Origin: Bacteroidota bacterium
GTDB taxonomy: Bacteria > Bacteroidota > Bacteroidia > B-17B0 > Aurantibacillaceae
DNA: 64,000 nucleotides
Direction of reading: 5' to 3'
Assembly: GCA_030684395.1 (NCBI GenBank)
Contig: JAUXTT010000017.1
Span: 248,001-312,000 of the forward strand
The notes under the pieces are model-generated. The model was given only the letters and a program-made list of their open reading frames with translations, was not told where the DNA came from and ran no database searches. The position numbers and the translations under genes are program-made. Positions within the stretch are counted from its first letter, which is position 1. Every line of letters starts with the position of its first letter. Below, in pieces: positions 37,801 through 47,298 of this stretch.

Positions 37801-40800
37801 ATTGATTACAAGTGGATTCGGTGTGTTTACAACCAGTGTAGACTGAGAGGTACAACCATTCGCATCAGTAACGGTTGCTGAATAACTTCCTGCACATATA
37901 TTATTGTTAACAGGTGTAGTTACGGAATTAGACCATGAATAAGCATAAGGTGTAGTACCTCCTGCAGGGCTTACGGTACCCGATCCATCACATACTCCTG
38001 AACATGAAACATCAAGCGGATTAATAATGCTTGTTGTTAACAGGGTTGGCTCAACTATGTTGGTAGCAGCAGAAGCTGTACATCCTTTGAAGTCAGTAAT
38101 ATCAAGCGTGAAGGTTCCGGCACATAATCCGGTTGCTGTTTGAGTACTTTGTGCATTAGGATCGCTCCATACATATAAGAATGGGCTTGTACCGTTATTT
38201 GTTACTGCTGATGCAGTTCCGTTGCATGCTCCATTACAGGTTACATCGGTTTCATTTATAGTAACTGTTAATAACGGCGGATTAACAAGGACAATACTAG
38301 TTGTTGCAGTACATCCATTTGCGTCTGTAACAGTAACGTTATGGTTACCGCTAGGCAGATTGGTTGCATTAGCCGTATTTTGAACAGGTAAAACTGCCCA
38401 TTGGAAAGCATAAGGTGTTGTTCCGCCAAAAGCAGCCGCACTTCCTGTTCCGGTAGATTGTCCATTACAAACAGGGTCTGTTCCGGTAGCGTTTATTTGT
38501 AATACATCAGGCTCAGTAATAATGATAGATGCGCCTGCATTACATCCGTTAGCATCTGTAACTACTACACCATAAACTCCTGCCGATAAATTGGAAGCTG
38601 TTTGAGTGGTTTGTGCAGAAGGTGTCCAAACATAATTGTATGGTGTACTTCCTCCGGTTGCGCTTACTGTTGCCGAACCATTATTACCTCCATTACAATT
38701 TACATTTGAGCTTGCGGTAATTGTAGCTGTAGGTCCTGCCAAATCAACAAGTGTTAAAGGTAAATCTGTTTGACAAAGATTGGCATCCTGAAGTGTAATA
38801 GTATAAGTAGTTGCAGATAAATTAGTAAAACTACCCGGGCCAAATGGACCACCGTTCATTGAGAAGGTATAACCACCGGCACCACCACTACCTGTAACAG
38901 TAGCACTTCCATCTGCCTGATTACAATGTGGGTCGCTGATTACAGGTGTCATAGCAAGAGCAGTTGGTTCCGTTAAAGTTCTTGTTCCTGTTACAGTACA
39001 GCCGTTTGCATCAGTTGCGGTTAAACTGTATGCTCCAACAGGTAAACCGCTAATTACAGCAGTATTGAAAGCTCCGGGACTCCAGGAGTACGTATAAGGC
39101 GCGGTTCCTCCTGTAACATTAGAGCTGATTGTACCATCACTTCCTCCGTTACAACTAACATTAGTAGATGTAAAACTAACGTTTAGTACTAAAGGTTCTG
39201 TAATAGCTGCATTTGTAGTTGCTATACACCCATGATCGTCAGTTACTGTAACAGAATATGTACCTGGCGCTAAACCTGTAACTGTTGCAGTATTTCCCAC
39301 ATTCGGAGTCCAAACATAAGAGAAAGGTGCAGTTGAACCTCCGCCCATTGATACAGTCATTGAACCATTGGCAGCAGCATTACATGTAACATTTGTAACA
39401 CCAGACATAGTTGCAGTTCCTCCCGGTGTTACTCCTATTGTAGTATTACCGGTTGCGGTACAACCATTGGCATCGGTTACTGTAACCGAGTATGTTCCTG
39501 CAACAAGTGGGATAGTAGTTGTAGCTGTTCCGCCACCACCTGTCCATGCTTGTGTATATCCTGATGTTCCCCCCGAAGGTGTAACTGTTGCAGTTCCATT
39601 ATCATCTGTACAATTCGCATTTACTGAAGAGAAGGCTAAAACTAATGCAGTTGGCTCACTAATTGTTACCGGTACATCAAACTGACATCCCAGATTATCC
39701 TCAACTGTAACAGTATAGCTTGCAGCAATCAATCCGCCAAAGGTAGCAGATGCGCCAAACGCTCCTCCGTTTAATGAATAAGTATACGGTGCTGTACCTC
39801 CGGTTTGGGTAACGGTAACTGATCCGTTGTTTCCTCCAAAACAAGAAACTTCTGTTTGTGCCTGTATGGAGCCTGCCAATACAACAGGCTCTGTAATAGT
39901 AACAGTTTCTGTTGTGATACATCCTGCCGCATCGGTAACTGTAACCGTGTATGTATTTGCAACTAAACCGCCAAATATTCCGGTACCATTAGTGGCGCCA
40001 GTATTTAAGGTATAAGTAAATCCACCTGCTCCACCTACAGCTGTAAAAGTAACACTTCCGTTGTTTCCTCCATTACAACTTACATTGGTTTGGGCACTAA
40101 CACTTGCAACGGGAGAACCAAGATTGGTCACATCAACTGTATTGGTTAAAATACAATTATTAGCATCTTTAACTGTTACCGTATAAATAGCAGGTAATAA
40201 ACCGGTGAAAGATACACTTGCCTGGAAGTTAACACCATCAATCGAATACTCATATGCAGGAGCGCCTCCTGTTACAACCCCAACCGTGATAGTTCCATTA
40301 GGGTTACCACAATTTGAAGGTGTTGCGCCCAAAGGAAGAGCTGTTGGCCCTGGTAAGTCAGTAACAATTGTTGTTACAGAATAGGTACAGTTATTTGCAT
40401 CACTTACAGTAATAGTATGTGTACCAGCTGATACAGTATAGGTTGTTGTTGCTGATAATGCACCGCCGTTTAATGAAAATTGATATGCAGGTGTTCCTCC
40501 TGTTGTTGCGCCAATAGTAATTGTTCCATTTGCACCACCACAACTTGAACTTGTATTAGTAACTGCCTGATCCGTTGGAGAAGGCGTATCAGCCACAGTA
40601 GTTGTAACGGTAAACGTACACGCATTGGCATCCTGAACAACAATAGTATAGTTAGAAGCCGTTAATCCGGTAAATGGTCCTGAAGGAACAGGAGCACCAC
40701 CATTTAATGAAAATGTATAAGGTGCCGTTCCACCAGTTGTTACGCCTAATGTGATTTCCCCATTTGCATTACTACAAGTAGAATTTACCGGAGTTATCAC

Positions 40801-43800
40801 CTGAGCAGTAGGTCCCGGTATATCATTTAATGTAGTGGTTGAAGTGAATTGACATCCGTTAACATCCTGCACAATTATATTAAACGTTCCGGCCCCACTT
40901 GTATAAGTGGTAGTTGCTGAAAAAGCACTTCCATTAAATGAATAAGTATAAGGAGCGGTTCCATCTGTCGTTGCGCCAAAAGTCACCGTTCCGTTAGCAT
41001 TTCCACAAGTTGCATCTGTTGTAGTTACAGCTTGCGCGGTTGGACTTGGTGTTATAGCAATGGTTACGTTATCAGTAAACTGACACCCGTTTCCATCACT
41101 TACTGCAACAGCATAAGTTCCCGGAGCAATTCCGGTGTAATTTGTTGTTGCAGTAAAAGGGCTTCCGTTAAATGAATAAGTAAACGGCGCAGCACCACCC
41201 GTTTGCCCGGTAATTGTAACTGTTCCGTTATCAGGAACACAAGAAGAAGGAGTTGGTGTAGCCGCAATAGCAGTTGGTCCACCGCTATTCCCAACAGCTA
41301 CAGTTGTTGTAAATGTACAAGCATTTGCATCACTCACTATAACTGTGTGTGTAGACGCTGCTAATCCTGTATAATTGATAGTGCCTGATAAAGAACCACC
41401 GTCAACCGAATATTGATATGGAGCAGTACCACCGGTAACGGCGCCAATTGTTATAGATCCGTTGCTTGCTCCACATGTTGCATCAACCGGGGTTGTTACC
41501 ACGGCTGTTGGGCCAGGAGTGTCAGAAATATTTGTTGTTGTTGAAAAAACACAACCATTCCCGTCGGTAACTTCAACTGTGTAAGTGGCTGCCGCTAATC
41601 CTGTATATGTAGTTGTTGTTGTTGATGCACCAGCATTTACAGAAAACGAATAAGTTGCTACACCACCAGTAACGGCTCCAATAGCAATTTGTCCGTTACT
41701 ATTTCCGCAGGTAGATGGCGTTGGCGTAATAGCAATTGCAGTTGGTGCAGGAGAATCAAATACATCAACAGTAACTGTGTATGTGCAGTTATTTGCATCC
41801 TGAACTCCCACTGTATGGGTTCCGGCAGCTGTAGTATAAGAAGTAGTAGCACTAAAAGCTCCACCATCAAAATTATAGGTATAAACCGCAGTTCCGCCTG
41901 TTGTTGCACCTATTGTTACAACTCCGTTTGCATTTCCACAGGTTGAATTTGTAGTTGTGTTTGCCTGTGCAGTTGGTCCCGGAGTATCGGCAACAACTGC
42001 AGTTACGGTAAACGTACAATTATTGACGTCACTTACCACAACTGTATGGGTTCCTGCCGAAGTTGTATAGGTAGTTGTTGCACCAAAAACTCCCGCATCA
42101 AAACTAAAAGTATAAGGAGATGTTCCACCTGTTGTTAATCCTGCAGTAACAACACCATTGGCATTTCCGCATGTTGAGTTAGTTGTGGAGATAGCTTGAG
42201 CTGTTGGCCCGGGTGTATCACTAATTGTAGCTGTTGAGGCAAACTGACATCCGTTGGCATCCTGAACCGCTATGTTGTATGTACCCGCAGCAACCGTATA
42301 TGTAGTAGTTGCACCAAAGGCTCCTCCATTAAAAGAATAAGTATATGGCCCTGTTCCTCCTGTTGTAGCACCAAAAGTTACTGTACCATTAGCGTTACCA
42401 CAGGTAGAATTTGTTGTTGTTGTTGCCTGTGCCGTAGGGCTTGGTGTAATAGCAATCGTTACTGAAATAGCGAACTGACAGTTATTGGCATCTTTTACAG
42501 CAACAGGATAAGTTCCGGGTGCAATACCATTATAATTCATAGTTCCTGTGAATGCACTTCCGTTAAATGAATAGGTATAAGGACCTACACCACCCGTTTG
42601 CCCTGTAATTGTAACTGTTCCGTTATCGGGAGTACAAGAAGAAGCTGTAGTAGTAGCAGTTAGCCCGGTAGGTCCGCCACTGTTACTCACTGCAACTGTT
42701 TCGGTATATTGACAACCATTTGCATCCTGAACAATTACAGCATAAGTATTAGCCACAAGCAACGGGTAATTTGTAGTTCCCGAAAAAGCACCGCCATCAA
42801 AAGAATAGGTATAAGCACCTGTTCCTCCCGTAACTGCGCCAATGGTAACGCTTCCATTAGCTGCGCCGCATGTTGCATCAGTAGGAGTAAGAACCACATC
42901 AGTAGGACCCGGTGTATTTGTTACTGCAATTGTATTCTGAAAAGTACAGCCATTTGCATCCTGAACCGCAACAGTATATGTTGATCCAGATGCTAAACCT
43001 ATGATTGGTGATGTGGCAGTGAAAGGACCTCCATTAAAGGAATAAGTATAAGCAGCAGTTCCGCCTGTTACAGCTCCAATGGTAATCTGCCCATTTGCAT
43101 TTCCACAGGTTGAAGGCGTTTGAGTAAGTGCCAAAGCTGTTGGGCCGGCAGTATTATTTACCGTTGCGGTAACAGTGAAGGTACAGCTGTTTGCATCGCT
43201 TACCACAACTGTATGAGTACCTGATGCCACAGTATAAGATGTGGTTGCACTGAAAGCACCTGCATCAAAACTATAAGTATAAGCGGCTGTTCCACCGGTT
43301 GTTGCACCAATTGTTACAACCCCGTTTGCGTTTCCACAGGTTGAATTTGTAGTGGATGTAGCCTGAGCCGTAGGACCCGGGGTATTTGTAACTACCGGAT
43401 TAACCGTGAATGTGCAGTTATTCGCATCTCTTACTATTACTGTGTGGGTACCTGCAGCAACTGTATAAGAAGTAGTTCCGGTAAAACCACTGCCATCAAA
43501 ACTATATGTGTAAGCCGCGGTTCCGCCGGTTGTTGCGCCAATATTTACAACACCATTCGTGTTTCCGCAAGTAGAGTTATTAGTTGTAGTAGCCTGTGCC
43601 GTTGGTCCCGGTGTGTTTGTTACAACAGGGTTGACCGTAAATGTACAGCCTTTTGAATCTCTCACAACAACTGTGTGGGTACCTGCTGCTACTGTATATG
43701 ATGTTGTGGCAACAAATGCGCCTCCATCAAATGAATAGGAATATGCTGCAGTACCACCCGTGGTTGCACCTATAGTAACCACGCCATTAGGGTTTCCGCA

Positions 43801-46800
43801 AGTAGAACTTGTTGTTGTGGTTGCCTGAGCTGTGGGGCTTGGGCTGATTCCAACAGTTACTGTAGTTGCAGCCTGACAACCGTTATTATCTCTAACAGAA
43901 ACATTATACGTTCCGGGAGCAATACCGGTATAATTTGTTGTTGCTGTGAAAGGACTACCATTAAATGAATAAGTGAACGGGGCAACACCTCCGGTTTGAC
44001 CGGTAATGGTAACTGTACCATCATTAGGTGTACAGGAAGACGCAGTTACTGTTGCAGTTACTGCTGTAGGACCACTACTATTGGTAATAGCAACTGTTTC
44101 AGTATAAAGACAGCCATTATTATCTCTTACTGTAACCGAATACGTTCCGGCTGCCTGACCAGTAATAGGCGAAGTAGCTGTATATGGTCCTGCCGGGTTA
44201 TTGAAAGAATAAGTATAAGCGGCAGTTCCGCCTGTTACAGCTCCTATGGTTATTTGTCCGTTACTCGCGCCGCAGGTAGCCTGGGTTGGAGTTAAAACAA
44301 CATCGGTGGGTCCTGCAGTGTTTGCTACAACTGTTGTTTGCGTAAAAACACAACCGTTAGCATCTCTAACAGTTACAGAATACGTGCCTGCCGATAAAGC
44401 AGTAATAGGAGAAGTAGCCGTAAAAGGGCCTGCGGGATTATTGAAAGAATAAGTAAACGCCGCGGTTCCACCGGTAACAGCTCCGATTACAATTTGTCCG
44501 TTTGCATTTCCACAGGTAGAAGGAGTTGGAGTAAGCGCCAATGCAGTAGGTCCGGCATTTGTCCCGACCGCTATACTTCCATTTAATGTACAGCCAAAAT
44601 TATCTCTTACAACATAATTGTAAGTTCCGGCAGCTAAGCCTGTGAAATTGGTAGTAGCCGCAAATCCTGCCCCGTTAAAATTATAGGTAAAAGGTCCGGT
44701 ACCTGTTGTTGGTGGGGCAAGTGTAACGGTTCCATTACTCGCACCACATGAAGCATTTGTGGAAGTAGCATTTGGACCTGTTGGGCCCGCCGCATTAGGA
44801 ACGTTTACTGTTGTTGTATAAGTACAATTATTTGCATCTCTCACCGTAACCGTATGTGTTCCCGTTGCCTGGCCTGTATATAATGTAGTTCCGCTAAATC
44901 CAACAGTTGGAGTTACTGAATAGGAATATGCTGCAGTTCCTCCGGTAACAGCTCCAAGCGTAATGGATCCATCCGACTGGCCACAATGAGCAGTAGCAAT
45001 AGTTGTGGCTATAGCCGTTGGACCCGGTACATTGGTTAGAGTAACTGTTGAAGTGTTTGTACATCCGTTAGCATCTCTAACATTGACTGTATAAGTTCCA
45101 GGACCTTGTCCAGTATAGTTTGTAAGTGCTGTAAAACCACCTGCGTTCAAACTGTATTGATAAGCAGGAGTTCCGCCTGTTGCTGCCGTAACGTTAATTG
45201 CGCCATTGTTTGCGCCACAAGTTGGCTGTACAGGAGTTAATGCCGGTCCATTCGGACGCGGATAAATTGTTACCTGGACAGTGTTAGTTGCTACACATGA
45301 TCCTTGTGTAACCTGATGTGTAACAGTATATGATCCTGCTACGGCCCACGTAACGCCACCCGGGCTGGTTGCTGCACTTGTTCCGGGAGTGCCACTGGGA
45401 AAAGTCCAGGCATGGGTGATCCCTCCACCGGCAGAACCGGTGTTAGTAAAAGTAAAGGTATTCCCATTCAGACACTGATTGGGTGAATTAGTAAATGTTG
45501 CTGTAACAGTACCGGTTATAGCAATAACGGCCGTTGCTGTTGCTGTACATCCTCTTGAATCCGTTACTGTAACTGTATATGTATTTGGTGAAAGACCTGT
45601 TGGATCTTGCCCCGTACCTCCAGAAGGAGCCCAGGAATAAGTGTAGCCAGGTGTTCCGCCACCCGGAGTAAGATTTATAGAGCCATTATTTCCTGCACAC
45701 GTAGCATTAGTAGGAACTGCTGTTGTTGTTATAGCCGGAGGAATTGTTATCGTAAACGTGTTTTGCCCCATACAACCACCACCATCTCTGGTTCTCACTG
45801 TATATGAACCAGCGGCAAGTCCGGTGTAATTACCTGAAGCTTGAAATGCTGCGCCGTTTAAAGAGTAGGTATATGGTGCACCTGATCCCCCTGAGCCAAC
45901 CGAAGTAACAGAACCTGTTCCGGTAGAGCAGTTTGGATTTGTTGGAGTAACTGCAACAGTAGGACCGGTTACGGTAAAGTTGAAACAGCCGGGTGCAGCT
46001 ACATTTCCGCATAAATCTGTTACAGATCCGGATGTTCCTACAAGGCACAATGAGTAAGTTCCTGAAGTTGTAATTGCAGGAGTTGTGGTTACTGTGAAGG
46101 TGTTTTCGGAAGGTGCTCCAACACTACATGCTGATCCGGTAATCCCTGTAACCGTATAAGGTCCGCCTGGTCCGGCCAAGGTAAAATCGGCAGCACTTAC
46201 CGTACTACACAAAATATTCTCCGACATGTTGAAAGAGAAACTAGTTGCACCACAAGTAGGTGTTGAAGTTAATGAATTAATTGAAGGAGCTATATTATCA
46301 AATATTGTAGCAGTGGATGCACCAAAATCAAGAGAGTAACCTGCAGTAGACGTGGTAAATTGACTTACATTGATTACATACGTTTGACCGGCTGTAACAG
46401 GAATTACGGGCTCGTTTTGTGTGCCGGGACTACCATTAGGGCCGGTAACACCAGAAAGACCACTGAAGTTACAACTCACCTCTAAAGCTGTGTTGGAATA
46501 TATATCCGAACAGTTATTACTGGTAAGATTGTATACAGCCCAATCATAATCATCTGTCATTGTATTTGGGGTAATTGAAAAGTCCAGATTACCTGAGGTT
46601 TGAACGGTAAACTGATACCACACGTCGTTTTTTTCTCCCGAACCCAGGCATGAGTTGGTTGAGTTTATCTCATTGGCAACGTTTCCTGTACCGGAATACG
46701 CTGTTCCTTGATTGTATACGTTTTGACAAACAGGAATAGCTCCTAAACAATCCTGTGTATTAGGAACAGGTGGTGGAGGTGGCGCCCCAAAGCTTACGCT

Positions 46801-47268
46801 CCAACTATTTAATGTCCCCGCATCTCCTCCAACATCATCCGTTATACATAAGCTCCACGTGCCATTTGCATTTTGTCCATTATTTGCAGTTGCCATACTT
46901 CCTTCAGGGATATAACTTCCGGTGAAAGGTGCGGTTCCGGCTGTTACACTAGTTGCTGCAGACATGCTGAAACAAGTATTTGTATAGTTGTCGCCCGAAC
47001 CGCCATTATCAGTTGTAAGCTCAACCATCGTTCCATCAGGAGCCCTTAAAAATATATCTAAATCAGACAACCAGGGGTGTGTGGCGTTAATACAAACTTG
47101 ATTAACTCCATAAGCACCATTTATAGTTCCGACACCTGTTACGTTTACTGTATAACAGGTTTGTGTAGCATTATCAGGAATGGCTCCTGTTGATCCACCG
47201 CCAAACGTTTGAGCATTTATTACTTGTGTCAAGAACAAACACAAAAATGGTAGTATGAGTTTTTTCAT
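34831..47268 (-). CDS. Giant SprB-repeat adhesin (4145 aa) with P-domain and T9SS type B domain
   Basis: The signal peptide ends near NAQ. Residues of about 25-165 are a proprotein-convertase P-domain-like sandwich (HPWLSDLDIFLRAPDGTMVEL, GTWSLCITDDVGGDAGTLNSW). A second N-terminal domain (NDVWYQFTVQTSGNLDF) and a Big-like domain follow. By eye I count 41 SprB-type repeats of about 77 residues with one PKD after unit 2, then Ig-like units, two PKD domains and a CHU_C tail (VPNAFTPNEDTKN, YNRWGELIF, GWDGTANG) nearly identical to that of the 3183-residue paralogue. At about 12.4 kb it fills a fifth of the window. T9SS export and surface attachment are predicted. A small secreted protein gene is 30 bases upstream. 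Units 6-23 are three copies of a six-unit super-repeat. Confidence 0.93.
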   Translation of the reverse strand: MKKLILPFLCLFLTQVINAQTFGGGSTGAIPDNATQTCYTVNVTGVGTINGAYGVNQVCINATHPWLSDLDIFLRAPDGTMVELTTDNGGSGDNYTNTCFSMSAATSVTAGTAPFTGSYIPEGSMATANNGQNANGTWSLCITDDVGGDAGTLNSWSVSFGAPPPPPVPNTQDCLGAIPVCQNVYNQGTAYSGTGNVANEINSTNSCLGSGEKNDVWYQFTVQTSGNLDFSITPNTMTDDYDWAVYNLTSNNCSDIYSNTALEVSCNFSGLSGVTGPNGSPGTQNEPVIPVTAGQTYVINVSQFTTSTAGYSLDFGASTATIFDNIAPSINSLTSTPTCGATSFSFNMSENILCSTVSAADFTLAGPGGPYTVTGITGSACSVGAPSENTFTVTTTPAITTSGTYSLCLVGTSGSVTDLCGNVAAPGCFNFTVTGPTVAVTPTNPNCSTGTGSVTSVGSGGSGAPYTYSLNGAAFQASGNYTGLAAGSYTVRTRDGGGCMGQNTFTITIPPAITTTAVPTNATCAGNNGSINLTPGGGTPGYTYSWAPSGGTGQDPTGLSPNTYTVTVTDSRGCTATATAVIAITGTVTATFTNSPNQCLNGNTFTFTNTGSAGGGITHAWTFPSGTPGTSAATSPGGVTWAVAGSYTVTHQVTQGSCVATNTVQVTIYPRPNGPALTPVQPTCGANNGAINVTAATGGTPAYQYSLNAGGFTALTNYTGQGPGTYTVNVRDANGCTNTSTVTLTNVPGPTAIATTIATAHCGQSDGSITLGAVTGGTAAYSYSVTPTVGFSGTTLYTGQATGTHTVTVRDANNCTYTTTVNVPNAAGPTGPNATSTNASCGASNGTVTLAPPTTGTGPFTYNFNGAGFAATTNFTGLAAGTYNYVVRDNFGCTLNGSIAVGTNAGPTALALTPTPSTCGNANGQIVIGAVTGGTAAFTYSFNNPAGPFTATSPITALSAGTYSVTVRDANGCVFTQTTVVANTAGPTDVVLTPTQATCGASNGQITIGAVTGGTAAYTYSFNNPAGPYTATSPITGQAAGTYSVTVRDNNGCLYTETVAITNSSGPTAVTATVTASSCTPNDGTVTITGQTGGVAPFTYSFNGSPFTATTNYTGIAPGTYNVSVRDNNGCQAATTVTVGISPSPTAQATTTTSSTCGNPNGVVTIGATTGGTAAYSYSFDGGAFVATTSYTVAAGTHTVVVRDSKGCTFTVNPVVTNTPGPTAQATTTNNSTCGNTNGVVNIGATTGGTAAYTYSFDGSGFTGTTSYTVAAGTHTVIVRDANNCTFTVNPVVTNTPGPTAQATSTTNSTCGNANGVVTIGATTGGTAAYTYSFDAGAFSATTSYTVASGTHTVVVSDANSCTFTVTATVNNTAGPTALALTQTPSTCGNANGQITIGAVTGGTAAYTYSFNGGPFTATSPIIGLASGSTYTVAVQDANGCTFQNTIAVTNTPGPTDVVLTPTDATCGAANGSVTIGAVTGGTGAYTYSFDGGAFSGTTNYPLLVANTYAVIVQDANGCQYTETVAVSNSGGPTGLTATTTASSCTPDNGTVTITGQTGGVGPYTYSFNGSAFTGTMNYNGIAPGTYPVAVKDANNCQFAISVTIAITPSPTAQATTTTNSTCGNANGTVTFGATTGGTGPYTYSFNGGAFGATTTYTVAAGTYNIAVQDANGCQFASTATISDTPGPTAQAISTTNSTCGNANGVVTAGLTTGGTSPYTFSFDAGVFGATTTYTTSAGTHTVVVSDVNNCTFTVTAVVADTPGPTAQANTTTNSTCGNANGVVTIGATTGGTAVYTYNFDGGAFSATTSYTTAAGTHTVGVQDANNCTYTVTVDVFDSPAPTAIAITPTPSTCGNSNGQIAIGAVTGGVATYSFSVNAGASTTTTTYTGLAAATYTVEVTDGNGCVFSTTTNISDTPGPTAVVTTPVDATCGASNGSITIGAVTGGTAPYQYSVDGGSLSGTINYTGLAASTHTVIVSDANACTFTTTVAVGNSGGPTAIAATPTPSSCVPDNGTVTITGQTGGAAPFTYSFNGSPFTATTNYTGIAPGTYAVAVSDGNGCQFTDNVTIAITPSPTAQAVTTTDATCGNANGTVTFGATTDGTAPYTYSFNGSAFSATTTYTSGAGTFNIIVQDVNGCQFTSTTTLNDIPGPTAQVITPVNSTCSNANGEITLGVTTGGTAPYTFSLNGGAPVPSGPFTGLTASNYTIVVQDANACTFTVTTTVADTPSPTDQAVTNTSSSCGGANGTITIGATTGGTPAYQFSLNGGALSATTTYTVSAGTHTITVSDANNCTYSVTTIVTDLPGPTALPLGATPSNCGNPNGTITVGVVTGGAPAYEYSIDGVNFQASVSFTGLLPAIYTVTVKDANNCILTNTVDVTNLGSPVASVSAQTNVSCNGGNNGSVTFTAVGGAGGFTYTLNTGATNGTGIFGGLVANTYTVTVTDAAGCITTETVTITEPVVLAGSIQAQTEVSCFGGNNGSVTVTQTGGTAPYTYSLNGGAFGASATFGGLIAASYTVTVEDNLGCQFDVPVTISEPTALVLAFSSVNANCTDDNGTATVTPSGGTSGYTQAWTGGGGTATTTIPLVAGTYSVTVTDANGCTATGNTTIGVTPGGTATMSGVTNVTCNAAANGSMTVSMGGGSTAPFSYVWTPNVGNTATVTGLAPGTYSVTVTDDHGCIATTNAAITEPLVLNVSFTSTNVSCNGGSDGTISSNVTGGTAPYTYSWSPGAFNTAVISGLPVGAYSLTATDANGCTVTGTRTLTEPTALAMTPVISDPHCNQADGSATVTGSGGAGGYTFSMNGGPFGPGSFTNLSATTYTITLQDANLCQTDLPLTLVDLAGPTATITASSNVNCNGGNNGSATVSATGGSTPYNYVWTPSAQTTQTASNLSAGVYGVVVTDANGCNAGASIIITEPDVLQINATGTDPVCNGQSTGTGSAAAFGGTTPYAFQWAVLPVQNTANATNLPSGNHNVTVTDANGCTATTSIVLVNPPLLTVTINETDVTCNGACNGTASAVTNNGTSPFLYVWSDPNAQSTQTATGLCAGTFTLDITDFKGCTASAATNIVEPTLLTTSIINPLDVSCSGVCDGSGTVSPAGGTTPYAYSWSNSVTTPVNNNICAGSYSATVTDANGCTSQSTLVVNTPNPLVINVASTNATCYNLCDGTATANFSGGTAPYNFVWQPSLASVFNPTALCDGTHTVTITDANGCSQTATTVITEPSELIASTVVNGNNFCGQSNGSAQVQVSGGTSPFSYLWTNGSTFALNTNLAGGVYSVNVTDGNGCVVNAVANVNDIPAPTLTLTSSTDITCFGLNNGIGVIGVVGGTTPYTAQEWLLPSTLMPNPDQTGNALWPGNNVYQVVDAAGCVSSITVPIVEPTELVSLIANTNHVTCNGLSNGNSTMLVNGGTTPYTYQWTDLSAQTVATAVGLAAGTYTCNVTDANGCPTSQSVTITQPLPLVIITNSAINVNCYGAGDGSINITPTGGTPAYTYSWSPNSADVGSVVTNLVPATYVVQVEDGNGCLANSAYNISQPDSFKVDITTIPSRCTQSNASISLVVSGASPGFTYSWNTSPLQTSASATNLAAPGTYNCIITDSHGCTKPVSATVNDIPPPSIDSISVTNISCFGLLDGMAVVYPKAGSAAGTFSYNWTQGSTSVGQTQLVNGLGVGTYNVVVTETFTNPAGSCDVIGTATITQPLQLYLTTSADQTVCNGQTIGVSATGGNGTPGYTYSWTGTGASTFTTGGNHNLTFTNNTSSTIFEPYTVSINDANNCGPIQKTFTITVLPKITATAPAVTGCMGESVTLNASAVGGDGAPYTYTWGTSPVFTETGATSSTTVAVTSSLPSVYNITVDDGCSTPENISITVSSNPTPNASLIGINTEGCADLAVSFSGSGGLGFPGCTYGWSFGDNTTGSDSAMTHTYTSTGLQTDMYTVELTVTTPLGCSDTATMTNYVTVYPNPVAEFTFDPLNTTEFDPVINFYNQSLLGDTYSWNFGELVSLSNTSADVDPMHTYLNPGYYDVNLVTTTDKGCTAEVTHQIYIEPEFAIYVPNAFTPNEDTKNELFGPQGIGISNEKYHMYIYNRWGELIFESNDLNKGWDGTANGKSTIVQEDVYVWKILAYDLKKNKHNLTGHVTVVR
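37582..38269 (-). other. SprB-like units 33-35, each with a second Cys pair
   Basis: Within the 4145-residue adhesin these three consecutive units have CNGACNG, CSGVCDG and CYNLCDG at the start, and GLCAG, NICAG and ALCDG before the last strands. All other SprB-type units have only the two standard Cys. Confidence 0.7.
40345..44547 (-). repeat. Three tandem six-unit super-repeats (about 1.4 kb each)
   Basis: Units 6-11 (43141-44547, 1407 bases), 12-17 (41743-43140, 1398 bases) and 18-23 (40345-41742, 1398 bases) repeat the same order of unit types. The third unit of each block starts uniquely with SSC(T/V)P(N/D)(D/N)G and has GQTGG in place of GAVTGG; the fourth to sixth mostly begin TAQ. 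The copies have diverged, so the expansion is not recent. Confidence 0.75.
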
Positions 47269-47298
47269 ATCTATTAAGTTCCAAAAATATTAATGAAT

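Noticed and set aside
40345-44547. Regularly spaced repeats that could suggest a CRISPR array or DNA satellite
   Set aside because: The period (about 230 bases) and the maintained reading frame show protein domain repeats, not short direct repeats with spacers.
24763-46048. Many ORFs of 60-105 codons on both strands inside the two giant adhesin genes
   Set aside because: They recur at repeat positions and are out-of-frame readings of the same Thr/Gly/Val-rich coding sequence.
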